A stretch of 64,000 bases of DNA, from NCBI RefSeq assembly GCF_964355755.1, contig NC_092675.1, positions 10,369,312 to 10,433,311 of the forward strand. Direction: 5' to 3'. The notes below the pieces were generated by a model that searched no databases, was not told the origin of the DNA, and saw only the letters and a program-made list of their open reading frames with translations. The first letter of the stretch is position 1. Every line of letters starts with the position of its first letter. Of the stretch, positions 42,975 through 54,964 are shown in pieces. The position numbers and the translations under genes are program-made. This DNA comes from Antedon mediterranea. Lineage: Eukaryota > Echinodermata > Crinoidea > Comatulida > Antedonidae.

Positions 42975-44795
42975 ACCTACTAGTACTCTAGTGTGGGATT
43001 ACGGTCGAAGCGGCCGCCAACCAAAGCGGCCGCTAGTTCAATAACGGTAATTTGTATGGAACGCCGTGTGCGCTTTGATTGTCGTTGTTTTGTAATTTTG
43101 GATTGTCATAATTGTTTCGATCGACAGGTTTTCTTTTCCTCGGACGTAAATAACAACCTACATTATTAATATTATGTAATTTATTCTCGTTTTTTACAGA
43201 TTGAATGTGATACGTTCTTTTAAACGAAATGGCGAATCGATGATTACTTACTTTAACTGTTCTAAATGATATAGGCCTATATGTTTAATAAAGTCAATAA
43301 AATACATTGTGGTGTTTGTATTATATATTTAAAATATAATATATAATAAGCCAATTATAATAATATATACATTTTTTCAATAAAGTATAACAAATATATA
43401 TATTTGTTATTGTATATTAATATAGTAAAGTAACTACTGTAAGTAGTACATGTTCGCAAACATAATTTAATTACAATAACATGATGACATCAATTTATTT
43501 ATTTAATATCCTAAATTGTTTTATAGTATACCTTCAGATATATAAATATTGATCAATTTAAATGAGTTTTAAATAATAAAATAAGATGCAAGTGTCTGTA
43601 CGGTACGGTAATTAATTACGCGAATTTCTGCTTATAACTCGACTGGCGGCCGGCCAGGAATAGTGCTGTAGAAGGTCGCGTTTTTGTCTTTACGTTGCTT
43701 TATTGAAAACACAAACAATGTATTACAATGGAATAACACTTAAATGTATAACACACCCTATTACTAATCAATAAAAACAAGATTCGATAGTACAGTGTAA
43801 ACTAAACGAGATATAAAAATTCGGCTATACCGTACGTAAATTATTATTGCAATAATGTATAAAGATTCGGCAATACCGTACGTAAATTATTAATGCAATA
43901 CTGTATAAAGATTCGATGGTATGTAAATGAGATATAAATATTCGGCAATACCGTACGTAAATTATTATTGCAATACTGTATAAAGATTTGATAGTATGTA
44001 AATGAGATATAAAGATTCGGCAATACCGTACGTAAATTATTAATGCAATACTGTATGAAGATTCTATTGTATGTAAATGAGATATAAAGATTCGGCAATA
44101 CCGTAGTACGTAAATTATTATTGCAATACTGTAAAAAGATTCTATGAGATATAAGGATTCAGCAATACCGTACGTAAATTATTAATGCAATACTGTATAA
44201 GGATTCGATAGTATGTAAATGAGATATAAAGATTCGGCAATACCATACGTAAATTATTAATGCAATACTGTATGAAGATTCGATAGTATGTAAATGAGAT
44301 ATAAATATTTGGCAATACCCGTTGTACGTAAATTATTAATGCAATACTGTATAAAGATTCGATAGGAGAGTGCTCAAGAAACGTCGGGTCAGTTCAACGT
44401 TATTTTTTATGTATTTAAAAAAAAAGGAGATATAAATAAACAAATAAATAGTACGTAAATGAGACATAAAGGTTCAATAGTAAGTATGTAGATTATGATG
44501 CAAACGTAAATTATTAATGATTCGATAGTATATGTAAATATATTTAGTTAGTTAATATTAAAATACAAATAAAATATACATTGATTTATCGGCAGGCAAA
44601 CTTAATTATTATTGAAATATAAAGATTCGATAGTACATGATTTGGCTTATATTTATTGGTTTTACCATACATACAGCTGTACATAGGCCATGACATTGAC
44701 AATCAAAGATTAAAGCGCACATGGCGTTCCATACAAATGACGATATTAAACTGGCAGCCGCTTCAACCATACTCCCAAGTGTGCTACTGCTAGCA
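42975..44795. mobile_element. ~1.8-kb inverted-repeat element carrying a tandem array
   Basis: The arm at about 42990-43085 (GGCCGC boxes, TTTGTATGGAACGCCGTGTG, CGCTTTGATTGTC) is the reverse complement of the arm at about 44695-44785 (GACAATCAAAG, ATGGCGTTCCATACAAAT, CAGCCGCTTCAACC), with mismatches. The interior is the tandem array at 43795-44370. Exact ends and target duplication are not resolved. Confidence 0.65.
43795..44370. repeat. Tandem array, ~60/120-bp unit
   Basis: Repeated blocks alternate CGGCAATACCGTACGTAAAT / TATTAATGCAATACTGTATA with AAGATTCGATAGTATGTAAA / TGAGATATAAA. About five full longer units with small indels. It is non-coding; the short ORF in it simply follows the repeat. 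Confidence 0.9.
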
Positions 44796-44814
44796 GTACT
44801 ATACCATAGATCGT

Positions 44815-45545
44815 ATAATACTCACGGATTAGGCCAAGTTGAGCAGCCGCCAGAAAAACGTTATTTTCTATGGAACGCCAAATGCTAACTTTCGCTGGTG
44901 CTCGTTCTATTTATATTAGGGATAACGATGTACATTCAAAAGTTTATATATCATGGTTTTTAGTATATATATTATTAAATATTATAATTAAAGAAATAAT
45001 TATGAAAATCTGGCTTGTAGATTCCAAAATATAAGGCCTAAAACATCACCGAAAGTGATCGTTTTAGCCAAAAATGTTGCCCCTCAGTCGGCAGTTGTAT
45101 GAACTAGGCCTACTCCTTTTTTCGGTAAAATAATTACATAAAATCACGTTTTTTAGTAAAATATTTTGTGTATTAACATTGTAAAATTCAATAAAATATG
45201 ATATTAAAAGATTAGTAAATAAAAAATAATATTTATTTAACCTCATTCGAAGAATGTTAATACTCTATTAATTAGTCCTGAGAGACAACGTGACTTTACG
45301 TGGTAGGCCTACACGCGGAGGTATGCACTCTCGGAGTGTCTTTCTAGTTGTAATATGTAATTATATATTATTTATTTTCATGACACAATAAACCAAGACC
45401 ATGAACTTATGTACTAGGACACCACCCTAATCACTACGCGAAATGTCGTAAAAGACGCATGCACTGGGCGTTTCATAGAAATCACCGGCGGCTCAACTTG
45501 TCGGCGGCCCAACCGGTCATATCCCATACTCACCTAGTGTAGAAC
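44815..45545. mobile_element. Second inverted-repeat element related to the previous one
   Basis: The arm at 44815-44885 reads on the minus strand GGCGTTCCATAGAAAATAAC, then GGCGGCTGCTCAACTTG; the arm at 45467-45545 reads on the plus strand GGGCGTTTCATAGAAATCAC, then CGGCGGCTCAACTTG and ACTCACCTAGTG. They form an inverted pair about 0.65 kb apart and share the GGCGTTCCATA core with the element at 42975-44795. Confidence 0.55.
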
Positions 45546-45679
45546 TCATCGTGGTACAGACAGAGGACTAGCCTACGTAGGCCTAAACTAATATTAATAA
45601 TAATACTTTTCTAAAAAGGTCAGTTGTGTTGTGGCTAGAAGAAGTTGAACATTCACAAGTATTACACAATAAATAAACA

Positions 45680-45801
45680 ATGACTGGTATTCGCATAATT
45701 CAAGTCACAAATGTGTCGCCATCAGCCTCGGTTGATCAGATGAAGACGTTGTTTGAATTTCTAGGAAAAGTTGAAGATATTTTGTTGGTTCCAAGCCCAG
45801 A
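45680..45801 (+). CDS. SREK1: SREK1 exon 1 (first coding)
   Basis: Encodes MTGIRIIQVTNVSPSASVDQ and MKTLFEFLGKVEDILLVPSP. Donor AGA|GTAAGT leaves phase 2. The 5' UTR probably covers about 45550-45679. This is the first half of RRM1. Confidence 0.92.
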
Positions 45802-48800
45802 GTAAGTTTATGTTGTTTAATAGAAAAATTAATAAAAAGAATAAAATAAAAGGAAGTCCTAGTGAGATCAAATGTTATTTAATGTTGTTTTGATAATTAA
45901 TTTAACATTTTATACATTTTTTAATATAAAAAACTGTCAAAATACTGATTATGTTTTTTCAGAAACTGAGGCCTGCCCTCTGTGATACTAAGTCATGCTT
46001 TGTTGTTGTTGACGCGTTGTGACAAATGAGAAGTTGAATAATATTTTAATTTAAATTGTTTCTGGAAAGAAAAATATATATAAGTTAAATTTACAACTAC
46101 TATAAAGCATTTTAATAACATGTACTTTCATTTTATCATAAAACCCTACCAGGCAAATATTAGCATGACCACTAGCCAATCCTTGCAATTTTACCCACTA
46201 TTATGGATAATAATTTTGATGCTTTCATTTTCTTATCAATATAGTGATTTGCAAGCACAAATTTGCTTTGCAAAATATGCTGATGAAAGTTCTGTTGCAG
46301 TTGCTCAGCATCTTACAAATACGGTGTTTGTTGACAGAGCTCTCATAGTAGTTCCCGCAAAGGACAGTAAGTAATCACAAAGAATAATTATTATGGACTT
46401 AACGCAACAGGACAGGAAATGGAAGCTGACAGTAATTTAGATAAACTAACCCCAAGTCTGTAATTATTGCCTTTTTTATTTTGGTCCACCAGTCGGTGTT
46501 TCAATTTTGGTCTGGAAATCAAATTTTCAACCGCAAACATCAGATAAGAATGACGTAGGTTATCATACCGTATTTACCTAATGCTCCTTAAAAACGAAGG
46601 ACTGCAGTTTATAGTTAACTCTTTACAAGAGTATGTAATGTGGCCATTATGAATGAGTAGTTGTTACAAATTAATTACATTAAAGTTATTGTTGCAGCTT
46701 TTAACAATAGTAGTTGTTACACACACCTGTCTCCTTCCGGTTGCATGAAGTCCTTATGATACCGATGATGACAGAAAGACATTACGTTTGTTTACCATCA
46801 AATATACCTACGCCAACCAGTTTACACAATACAAGACTTTTATTGAAAATAATTAATAATTATTGTGCATATGTGCAATTAAAAATGTAGCTCACTATGT
46901 AACTTACTTACTTAATGTCATCCCACGACGACTTAATTCTTAGTGGGTGCCATGATAATTTGTCTCCACACATCTCTATCAAGCATGCTCTTCCTCAGTT
47001 CACTCAGGTCTAGTTTGGTATCTTTCAACAGAATGTCGAGCCAAGTCAGTTGAGGTCTTCCCACTTTCCTTTTATCTTCTGGTTCCCAAAGGAGAACTCT
47101 TGAGGCTGGCTCAGAGCTTCTCATAACATGACCGGACAGACCCATGCGACATCTTTGAATGATGGTCGTAAGACGGGGAAGGTTGCCATATAGTGTCTTG
47201 TTGGTGGCGTGTGAGATGTTTTGGACTATCCTCAGCATGCGGGTGTATGCTCCCATCAAATGATTTTGAGAGCAATGAAGTAAGACTCCATGTCTCACTA
47301 TGTAAAGTGAATGAGAATTTTGTTTCTATTATGAATGTTTTTTCAGACACTTTTCCAGATGAAGAAAAGGCTTTGCAAATCTTACAGAATGGAGGTGTAG
47401 CAGGAGGCCAGAATGGTGCAGGACAGGTATACTATTGAATTTAATTTATGAATTGATCGGACCCATAACAAGTTCTTGCGCTTTGTCGGCCCAGCAGCCA
47501 ACCTGCCTCCTATTGTTTCCCGACATCTAGGAGAGCAAGACAGGACTTGCACTTCCTGTATAAATGTCTTACTTCTAAGTTTGATTGTGATCTTGTTTCG
47601 TTGTTTTATTTTAATGTTCCTGTTCGTAATCTTCGTAGTAAACCCTTTCTTCATGTTAAATTTTCTCGTGTCAATGTTTGTAAAAATGGTATTTTCTGTA
47701 GACTCTCGTCATTGTACAATTCTTGTATTTTAAAAAATAATTCTTTAGATATTTTTAACTGTAATTGTTCTCAATTTAAATGTATTATTAATGAAATTAT
47801 TTAAATTTTCTTTTTCATTTGTATATCTTTATATTGGCTCATATTTTATAGTTTAGCTTTTATTTTCAACCTGTTATTGGTGTTTTACACTGTTGGTTTG
47901 ATATAAAGAATAAATGAACTGATCATAATTATTATCTCTGTCACTTAAGAACAGCTCAGGAGACAAAAACACTATACAGTACAACCTGCATTTTATGTAC
48001 GGTACAGGACCAAAAGATATACGTAAAACATGGGATTCGTCAAATTCAAGTTAACCTTAAATTAAATTGACACCAACGCGTAAATATATAGCTATATAAG
48101 GTGCAGTATTTGCCTATTTTACGTACAGCAGCTTCTATGTAGCCTGTAGAGAAGTAGAATGTGGTGCAGAGATGGCCATAACATAACACGGCAGGCTATG
48201 CGATGATAAAAATATTTTAAATAAAATTCAGTGTATTTAAATCTATTATATCACATTTTCATCTATCTTCAAACAATTTCTATCAATAAACACAGTTGCT
48301 ACTTTTTTACAATGTTATTCTCTGCATCATGTGTGAGTGGCGTATCAGATCCATGGCTCTGCTGCTGTTAAATTGCACCTTGTTCAATTTTATAAGCACT
48401 GTTAAATGATGGACTATCACTAAATAAAGCTTAACACTTTTAATAAATGAAAAATCCACAGAAAACAACATGTATTAAATTGTCATATTATCGTAAAATC
48501 AAGTGAACATAAAATCAGGATTTGTAAGATAAAGGTTCTGCTGTAATGTATTTTATAGGATATACCAATTCACCATATTATTACAAAGTAAGAAAATAAA
48601 TGGTTTAAATTAAGTTATAGTGGATTTACACTACATTCTAGTTAAAATGTAGCTTAATTGTTGAAAATGTATTTATTTATAAGTATTTGTTTTTGTAGGG
48701 TGCAGGATCCAATTCCGCATTTGATGCAACTCTTGCTGCTCTGGGCTTACCACAGCCCCCACAACTGTCAAATGTTGATCCTTCGAAAATCGAAGAAATT

Positions 48801-51800
48801 AGACGTACAATCTATGTTGGCAATTTAGATTCTTCTGTAAGTACCAATTTTCATGCTCCCTTTATTTTCGCGATTGAACAACGATCGAAAAAGTAAGGGT
48901 GTGCGGAAATCGCTAAATTCCAACCGATATTGTTTACATTCGATCAGGCCTAGGCTTAATTTTACTGATGTTATTCAACAAATTACGCAAGAAACTCAAA
49001 TCGCAAAAATGAAAGGTCGCAAAATAGTTGAAAATGTAAAATCGCAGTATTTCACCTCCGATGTTGTAAAAGAGTGAAGCATGCAACCAATGGCTGATTA
49101 CGGCCTAGATTTTAATGTTGTCTTTAATGCAAGAGTGTAATTACATATCATGACAAAACTAAGTAGTTTTAATCATAAATAATATGTAAACTCGCGTAAT
49201 ATAACATAGGGCCTATAACAGTCACTGAAATAGTTTTATTTCAATCTTGATCGTGTTTGGCTTTAAAAATGGTGTAGATAGGCCTAGCAGCTATAATGCC
49301 GCAAAAAGCTAGGCCTACGTTTTTTTAATAAACTTGTTTAAAACTTTTGGCGAAACAATATTTTTGCTAACGATAAAATATGGTTATGAAAAAAAATTTT
49401 CCTACCGACCTACCCATTTTTTAGATTTATCCAAAACATGGCAAACACAATTTTTTATTTTTTTTACTTTACACTACAGTGAACTGTAAACCGTGAAATC
49501 TTGAAAAGAAGCCCAGTGGGCCAAATTTTATGATGGGCTTTTTTTCAAGGTTTTCAAAACTTTGTCTTTGCGTATATTGTCTGCATATCATCTTGTGCTA
49601 TATTTTGAATTATAACGCACCTGATTGTATTGTATTCTTCAAATAAATACAAATTTAAATTTAATTTTAATTATGCATAATGTGTCATTGGAATTAGTCC
49701 TACCTATTGAAAAAGTGTTTCTGACCCTGTCTTCACTTTTGTACATCATTTTTTGTATACCAAATTTTCCTCATAACAATTAATGAAGACACAACATATA
49801 AATGTTAATTATTAATCTTATTTTTAGGTTACTGCTGAACAACTTCTAACCTTCTTTCAAAAAATTGGTGAAGTGAAATATGTTCGTATGGCAGGGGATG
49901 AAACTCAGCCAACTCGGTTTGCATTTGTCGAGTTCAGTGATCAAATGACTGTAGCTAAAGCGTTAACCTATAATGGAGTAATGCATGGAGGACGACCCCT
50001 TAAGTATGATTTTATTATCTTGTTTTGAGGTATCCGTTAAAGATTGTCCTCTAAAAAAAAAGTTTTTAAATTGTTGTTGAATATGCTATTTTAATGTCAC
50101 ATAATAGTAATATTCACTTTGACCAAAAATTGGATAGAAAAAAAAAGAGATTGTCCCCTAAAAAAAATAAGTTTTTAAATTTTTTTGGTTGAATATGCTA
50201 TTTTAATGTCACATAATAGTTATTCACTTTGGCCAAATATTTGATAGAAAAAAAATTATTTACCTGATAAAACTAATTTAAAGCCAGAAATAGTCAAATT
50301 GACTGGATGCCAATGGGTTTTTGGTTGAATTTAACCGTTTATTTTAACATCTTTTCTGGTTTTTTAACTTTGTTAAAATGACAAAATGGCCTATTCAAAG
50401 TCTGATTTTATTAATTTTAATTTTTCATGTTTTTGGATGACAATACATCTTTATTAAGCTTGTTTTCCAGTCATCGTTGAGTAAACCAGATTCAATGAAT
50501 TAAAGAATTAAAAGAGTTAATCATAATTTGCGTGGACATTGGCATAACAATTGGTAGGAAAAATGGTCAAAATCAATTCTAAAAACAATCTTTAAGTTTT
50601 AATTCGGCTATGGTTTTGCTATATTCCATAACCATGTCATCACGGAAACAATCAAGAGAAACACTAAAGCACAGTTTAAATGATTTTCCTACTTTAATGA
50701 CCTCAATATTAACACTAACAAACATTTTTCAGGATCAACCATTCAAATAATGCAATTGTTAAACCACCAACAAAATCAAATGAAACTACCCAGAGAGAAA
50801 TGGAAGAGGCCATGAAGAGAGTGAGAGATGCACAAGCCTTGATTCAAGCGGCTATTGATCCAGGTGAGTCATGTGGTAAAAGGTAAAATAGTTCACTTGG
50901 TATAAATATGTAATAAAGTCGATGTGCGATATATACTCTAAACAAGTATATACTGTAACAGGCGACATATTTATTTATCACTAAAATTGACAATCGCATA
51001 TTCAAATGGATGATTCATATTTTACAACGTGAACATGGTACTGACTGCGCTGATATATGATTAACTGTGTATTATTGTTTCCTGACATCCAGTGGCTTGC
51101 AAATTCATACAAAATAAACAAAATATCCCCCACTTGCCTAATGTACTTGTCAATTTTATGACGCACTATACTACCACTGGTAGAGGTGCATCATGGTTGC
51201 ATCTTTTACACATAATGACGCAGTGGTGCGTCAAAAACCTAAATGGTACATCATCTCAATGAACAATGGTGTGTAAATCGCTTTAATTGGAATAAAACAA
51301 ACAAACATTAAGATGTTTAGGAAAAGGCCTCCGTCATAAATATCTATTTGACATTGTCTTTTGCGACAGACGTCTGCCATACTAAGCCATTTCGCTGGAA
51401 AAATGAATTACTAAATTCTCAGATGTTTTTCCGATGATTTTATATTTTGTTGCTGCATTAAGTCTTCTCAGATAAGTCCAGTGTACACATCTGGCTCATG
51501 TGCTGTTTAAAGTCCCTACAATAGTACATTTTTCGAGACGAGTAGGGGGTTGCCCGGGTGTACTAGTACACGCACAGCAACTGTCACACAGCCACTCATC
51601 ATGGTCACCCAGTATAAAGTAATAAATAATAAAGTCTGTAGAATTTATCTAATAATTTATTCTTTAGTGTTCACTACATCAAGTGAAAAAGAAAAGAGAA
51701 GTCGATCTCGTAGTCGTAGCAGAAAACGATCTCGATCACGCAGACGTAGTCGAACACCGCGTGGAGGCAGAAGTAGACATCGATCCAGAACACCTCGTCG

Positions 51801-52049
51801 TCGTAGATCACGTTCGCGCAGAAGATCTAGATCTCGAAAACGAACTGTAAGTCCTAAAAGAAGATCACCACGGAGAAGGTCTAGAACTCCACCAAGACGA
51901 AGATCTCGTACTCCAAGACGCCGATCCAGAACACCACGTAGAAGATCTAGAACACCAGTAAGAGAAAGATCTAAAACTCCTAAACGTAAAACTGAAAAAT
52001 CTCCACGGCGTTCAAAATCACCAAAACGCAAATCCCGTTCTCGTTCGAG
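45680..52049 (+). CDS. SREK1: SREK1 (SFRS12) ortholog, splicing regulatory Glu/Lys-rich SR protein, 3' end not seen
   Basis: A nuclear SR-related protein that binds pre-mRNA and modulates alternative splicing (family knowledge). Seven exons join with consistent phases into at least 383 residues. RRM1 (about 4-75) begins IRIIQVTNVSPSASVDQMKT and has VAQHLTNTVFVDRALIVVPA, as in SREK1 and SRSF11. The linker holds NVDPSKIEEIRR. RRM2 has RNP2 IYVGNL (146-151) and RNP1 RFAFVEF (184-190), followed by KINHSNNAIVKPP and EEAMKRVRDAQALIQAAIDP, close to vertebrate SREK1. From about 264 an Arg/Ser domain follows, with many RSRTP units. The start ATG at 45680 opens the first RRM with no competing upstream in-frame sequence noticed. 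The last donor leaves phase 2, so more exons must follow. Confidence 0.93.
46245..46366 (+). CDS. SREK1: SREK1 exon 2
   Basis: Completes RRM1 with DLQAQICFAKYADESSVAVA then QHLTNTVFVDRALIVVPAKD. Acceptor TCAATATAG, donor ACA|GTAAGT. Phase 2 in, phase 1 out. Confidence 0.94.
46925..47305 (-). mobile_element. LINE C-terminal fragment (intron 2 of SREK1)
   Basis: A 121-codon minus-strand ORF reads GAYTRMLRIVQNISHATNKT, GHVMRSSEPASRVLLWEPED and KRKVGRPQLTWLDILLKDTK. This tail (rRNA-like GHV(M/A)R, GRP..TW..L.KDT) is typical of the end of endonuclease/RT retroelement ORFs. The fragment ends less than 50 bp before the exon 3 acceptor. Confidence 0.85.
47347..47426 (+). CDS. SREK1: SREK1 exon 3, inter-RRM linker
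   Basis: Encodes TFPDEEKALQILQNGGVAGG then QNGAGQ, equivalent to the IPDEAKAL linker start of SREK1/SRSF11. Acceptor TTTTTTCAG, donor CAG|GTATAC. Phase 1 in, 0 out. Confidence 0.9.
47470..47935 (+). mobile_element. LINE C-terminal and 3' fragment (intron 3 of SREK1)
   Basis: The frame at 47547-47804 reads FLYKCLTSKFDCDLVSLFYF then NVPVRNLRSKPFLHVKFSRV, the tail style of Jockey/CR1-type ORF2. Followed by an AT-rich 3' end near AATAAATGAAC at 47913. No catalytic domain. Confidence 0.65.
48699..48836 (+). CDS. SREK1: SREK1 exon 4, linker and start of RRM2
   Basis: Encodes GAGSNSAFDATLAALGLPQP, NVDPSKIEEIRRTIYVGNLD, including RNP2 of RRM2. Acceptor TTTTTGTAG, donor TCT|GTAAGT. Phase 0 both sides. 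Confidence 0.95.
49828..50003 (+). CDS. SREK1: SREK1 exon 5, core of RRM2
   Basis: Encodes VTAEQLLTFFQKIGEVKYVR, MAGDETQPTRFAFVEFSDQM and TYNGVMHGGRPL. RVRMAGDETQPTRFAFVEF-type wording is diagnostic for SREK1. Acceptor TTATTTTTAG, donor TTAA|GTATGA. Confidence 0.97.
50145..50465 (+). repeat. Dispersed ~300-bp repeat with TGTCCCC ends (intron 5 of SREK1)
   Basis: Begins GATTGTCCCCTAAAAAAAAT and ends TGACAATACATCTTTA. It holds TTAATGTCACATAATAGTTA, TAGTCAAATTGACTGGATGC and AAGTCTGATTTTATTAATTT. About 100 bp of its start is repeated just before it (50040-50140). Same family as 19140-19480 and 58870-59160. Confidence 0.75.
50733..50863 (+). CDS. SREK1: SREK1 exon 6, end of RRM2 and helix
   Basis: Encodes KINHSNNAIVKPPTKSNETT and REMEEAMKRVRDAQALIQAA, a conserved helix after RRM2. 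Acceptor CATTTTTCAG, donor CCAG|GTGAGT. Phase 2 in, 1 out. Confidence 0.96.
51478..51630 (+). repeat. SINE fragment directly before SREK1 exon 7
   Basis: Shares CGAGACGAGTAGGGGGTTGC and the CACAGCCACT ... CACCCAGTATAAAG end with the full SINE at 33251-33543. The tRNA head is missing. It ends only about 40 bp upstream of the exon 7 acceptor. Confidence 0.8.
51668..52049 (+). CDS. SREK1: SREK1 exon 7, RS domain
   Basis: Encodes FTTSSEKEKRSRSRSRSRKR and then about 110 residues of Arg/Ser/Pro/Lys repeats with many RSRTPRRR units, the expected SR-domain. SR kinases phosphorylate such repeats. Acceptor TATTCTTTAG, donor CGAG|GTAAGT; ends in phase 2. The minus strand is also open over this exon, only as a consequence of the biased composition. 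Confidence 0.93.
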
Positions 52050-54924
52050 GTAAGTTAAAATCACTATTTTTGTAATTGACATCAATTAAGTTAAAAGGTT
52101 ATTTGCCAAAATTTTATCAAGGAGTCTAAATAAAAAGTGCAGAATAAAGTGCAGAAAGATAATACGGCAAGTTTTTCTACAAGATAACTGCGTAATAGAA
52201 CAAATTATTTCAGACCATGTGCTTTCTATCCTTCCCAGATGCGTCTGAAAACCCTGTCTCACAGTGACGTGTTAAGACACTGATATTCAGTTTTTACGGC
52301 CAACTGCACATGAATTTTTAGCATGCAACCTATGTTGTACCAATCGTCTGTTCCCCTGTTTCTATTTCACATCTTGTGCTTGTTGCATAGAGAGATGAAA
52401 AAATTAAATTTTCCAACACAAGGGTTATGAAAATGGTAGTCTATTGCAAGGGTGTCCGTTTTTCATATCTAATTTAAGGTCACAAACTACATTTAATGTA
52501 GAAATAAATACTATATGGTCCTATTGAGATAACTATTCACTTTAAACAATTTTAATAATTTTAGCGGCCTGCTATAAATCCCAACATGCATTGCGCACAG
52601 ATATTTTTGTTTTTACTTTTCTATCAATCATGAGGACAAAAAAAATGTTCAGCGAAATACCAGGTTTCCCCAATTTGTATCAACGGAGTCTGGCAAAACC
52701 AGAAACACAATTAATGCAGCAACTATACAATGTCAGGCTAGGCCTATAGCTAGCATACGATGTCCGTACGTTACCAATGTTTACCAGTTGGGCCTACCTA
52801 AAGACCACCCACGAGAGGATATTCACCGCGAGCTACTTAGGTAGTGCATTATTTCCCTTTTTTTATCATAATTTACCATAAAACCTAACACAAGGAATGA
52901 CCTGGTTTAATGTTTTTAAAGTAATTATGCAGTACTTCTACAAAACGTTACAAATTGTAGGGAATGGGTCTTTTTCACCTCGTGGGTGGACACCGCCTGA
53001 CTCTCTATTGACACATATTTTTGCATGTGAAATTACAACAACAATACAATGTCACGTGTGATTGGCTTGGCAGTTGATGGATGACTGTAATTTGTGAAAC
53101 AAAGCCCTTTTAAATGCTTTTGTTTAAATACTGGGCGTCATTATAAACACCGCCAGGAGCGTTAATTGTGAAATAACATGTTTGTTTTGGGAAAATGTTG
53201 TTTAATTTCAGTTATTTTAGATGAAAAATCTCTAGGCTAGACCTAAATTGTCCAGATTTTTGGGGGGGAAATAACCGATTTTCGGGTAAGTGGGGATCTG
53301 CTTTAAAAATCTGGAAAAAATCACGCAAATTTCGGGGAACTAAGAACTTGGTACCTCTGTAGTAGACCTACCTAATTTTACATTGTGTTTTCTCTTCAAA
53401 AGAATGTTTTTTAAACAATTTTCATCATTTGGCGGTACACGGTCGGTCTACACGAAATAGGTTAGCTTTGACCTTCTTTGAAGCCTATACTCCGTATCTA
53501 CAAAAAAAGTGACTCCCCCTCTTACTCAGGGGAAAGTTGGACGACCTTAGGCAATCAAAATCGCGACTCAACATGACTGAAATTTCATTTTTGGCTAGGC
53601 CGGCTAGATGCGTCTTAAACTGTTTTGGTGTTCAAGTTTCTGTGAACTCTTATCTAAACAATAGGGTAGCCGTGTTTCATTGTGACTGTTGCACAATGAT
53701 TGTTGAGAACTCATGTTGTAAAGCAACGCGCTGAGGGCTGCCCCGTATATGATGAGATGTGAAAATCAGTTTTGCAAATAAACAATGTTAATTGTAATTG
53801 GACAGTTGAATTTATGAGTCATTTACGGCCACAAAATCAGCTGCAAAATATCTTTTTTGCTCATATCAACAAAAAGTCTATTTATAGTTTTGCAATTTCA
53901 TTCTCCGATTTCAACTTCTCTAAAGATTAAATAACATTTCATTGATAACCTATTTTTTTTACTGCACCACAAAATCAGTCTGCCGCCCTCTGGATTACAT
54001 TAAACTACAATTTACTGCTGACCTTTAATCCTAATTATTATGCATGAACCTTTAATTTTGTTTAGCCATTTGGTGAAAGTAAAACATAATTTTTCAATTT
54101 TAATTCACTCTATCTATTTTTAAGCAAATCGGTCTTTATAAAAAGTTTTTAGGCAATTTATTTTTTTGCGTGTCTGGAAAAAAATCAAACTAATGAAATT
54201 AATAAAATGAGGTTTATTCATGCCAGATTTTCTCTCAAATTTGAATATGCTCTTGCTCCTTTTTCATTTTGATGACATCTTGTAAATATGAATAATGTGG
54301 GTTTCATAATTTCACCTACTGTATATTTGAATCTGTCACAGAAATAATTTGTAGATGGGAATTCATATAAAAAAATGTGCATGTCAGATTTTATGCTATG
54401 TGGCCTCTTTTGTCATAGTTCTATACATTAAAAAGAGCGCGCATGAATATATGAATATGTCCTTGCCCAGACAAATACCTTCAGACATTGTCATCTTCAG
54501 GTTTCATTTTAATGATGTCATGTCAAAAGATCTAAGTAAGTATAGACATATGTAGATCCTGTAATATCACTTTTGCTGTACACTGTACAGTATACTATAC
54601 TCTGTATGACATATTTAACACTATTTACATGCTTCAGGTCAAAGAATGGCAACAGTACATCAACTTTCAGTGCTCATATTTTAATGTATGTATTTCTGTT
54701 TTTATCTAAGCTGTTTAGAAATTGGAATTTGTAATCTTTTGTACCGCTCAATCCGAGGTAGTGGTACTTTAGTTAGTTTTAGCGTTCCATAGATGTCTAC
54801 CAATATTATGCTATTATTTCAGCTTACTTCCAAAGCCATAAACAAGTTTCTCACATCTGTCATAGAGACACACGGTCTAGGTCAACAACAAAATAATGTA
54901 GTACTCCACTGTCACAAACTCATC
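52050..54924. other. Presumed SREK1 intron, no gene recognised
   Basis: No ORF resembling a known protein and no RS- or Lys/Glu-rich exon entering in phase 2 was found. AT-rich with scattered AGGCCT palindromes. Whether SREK1 continues past the window or has a short unrecognised last exon here is open. Confidence 0.4.
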
Positions 54925-54964
54925 ATATATTATGCACTGGGCCCTCTGGTAGAACAGTCTTAGA
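54925..54964 (+). repeat. SINE left part, split by MITE
   Basis: CACTGGGCCCTCTGGTAGA and CAGTCTTAGA match the SINE; the rest of its tail (ACTGAAGTAGCTACCCAGTA) continues at 56707 after the inserted element. Confidence 0.75.

Noticed and set aside
48853-49077. 74-codon ORF in SREK1 intron 4
   Set aside because: Basic, no recognised motif and no support from splice sites. The upstream exon ends cleanly at a GTAAGT donor.
51657-52085. Minus-strand ORF of 142 codons rich in Arg/Leu/Asp
   Set aside because: Antisense of the SREK1 RS domain.
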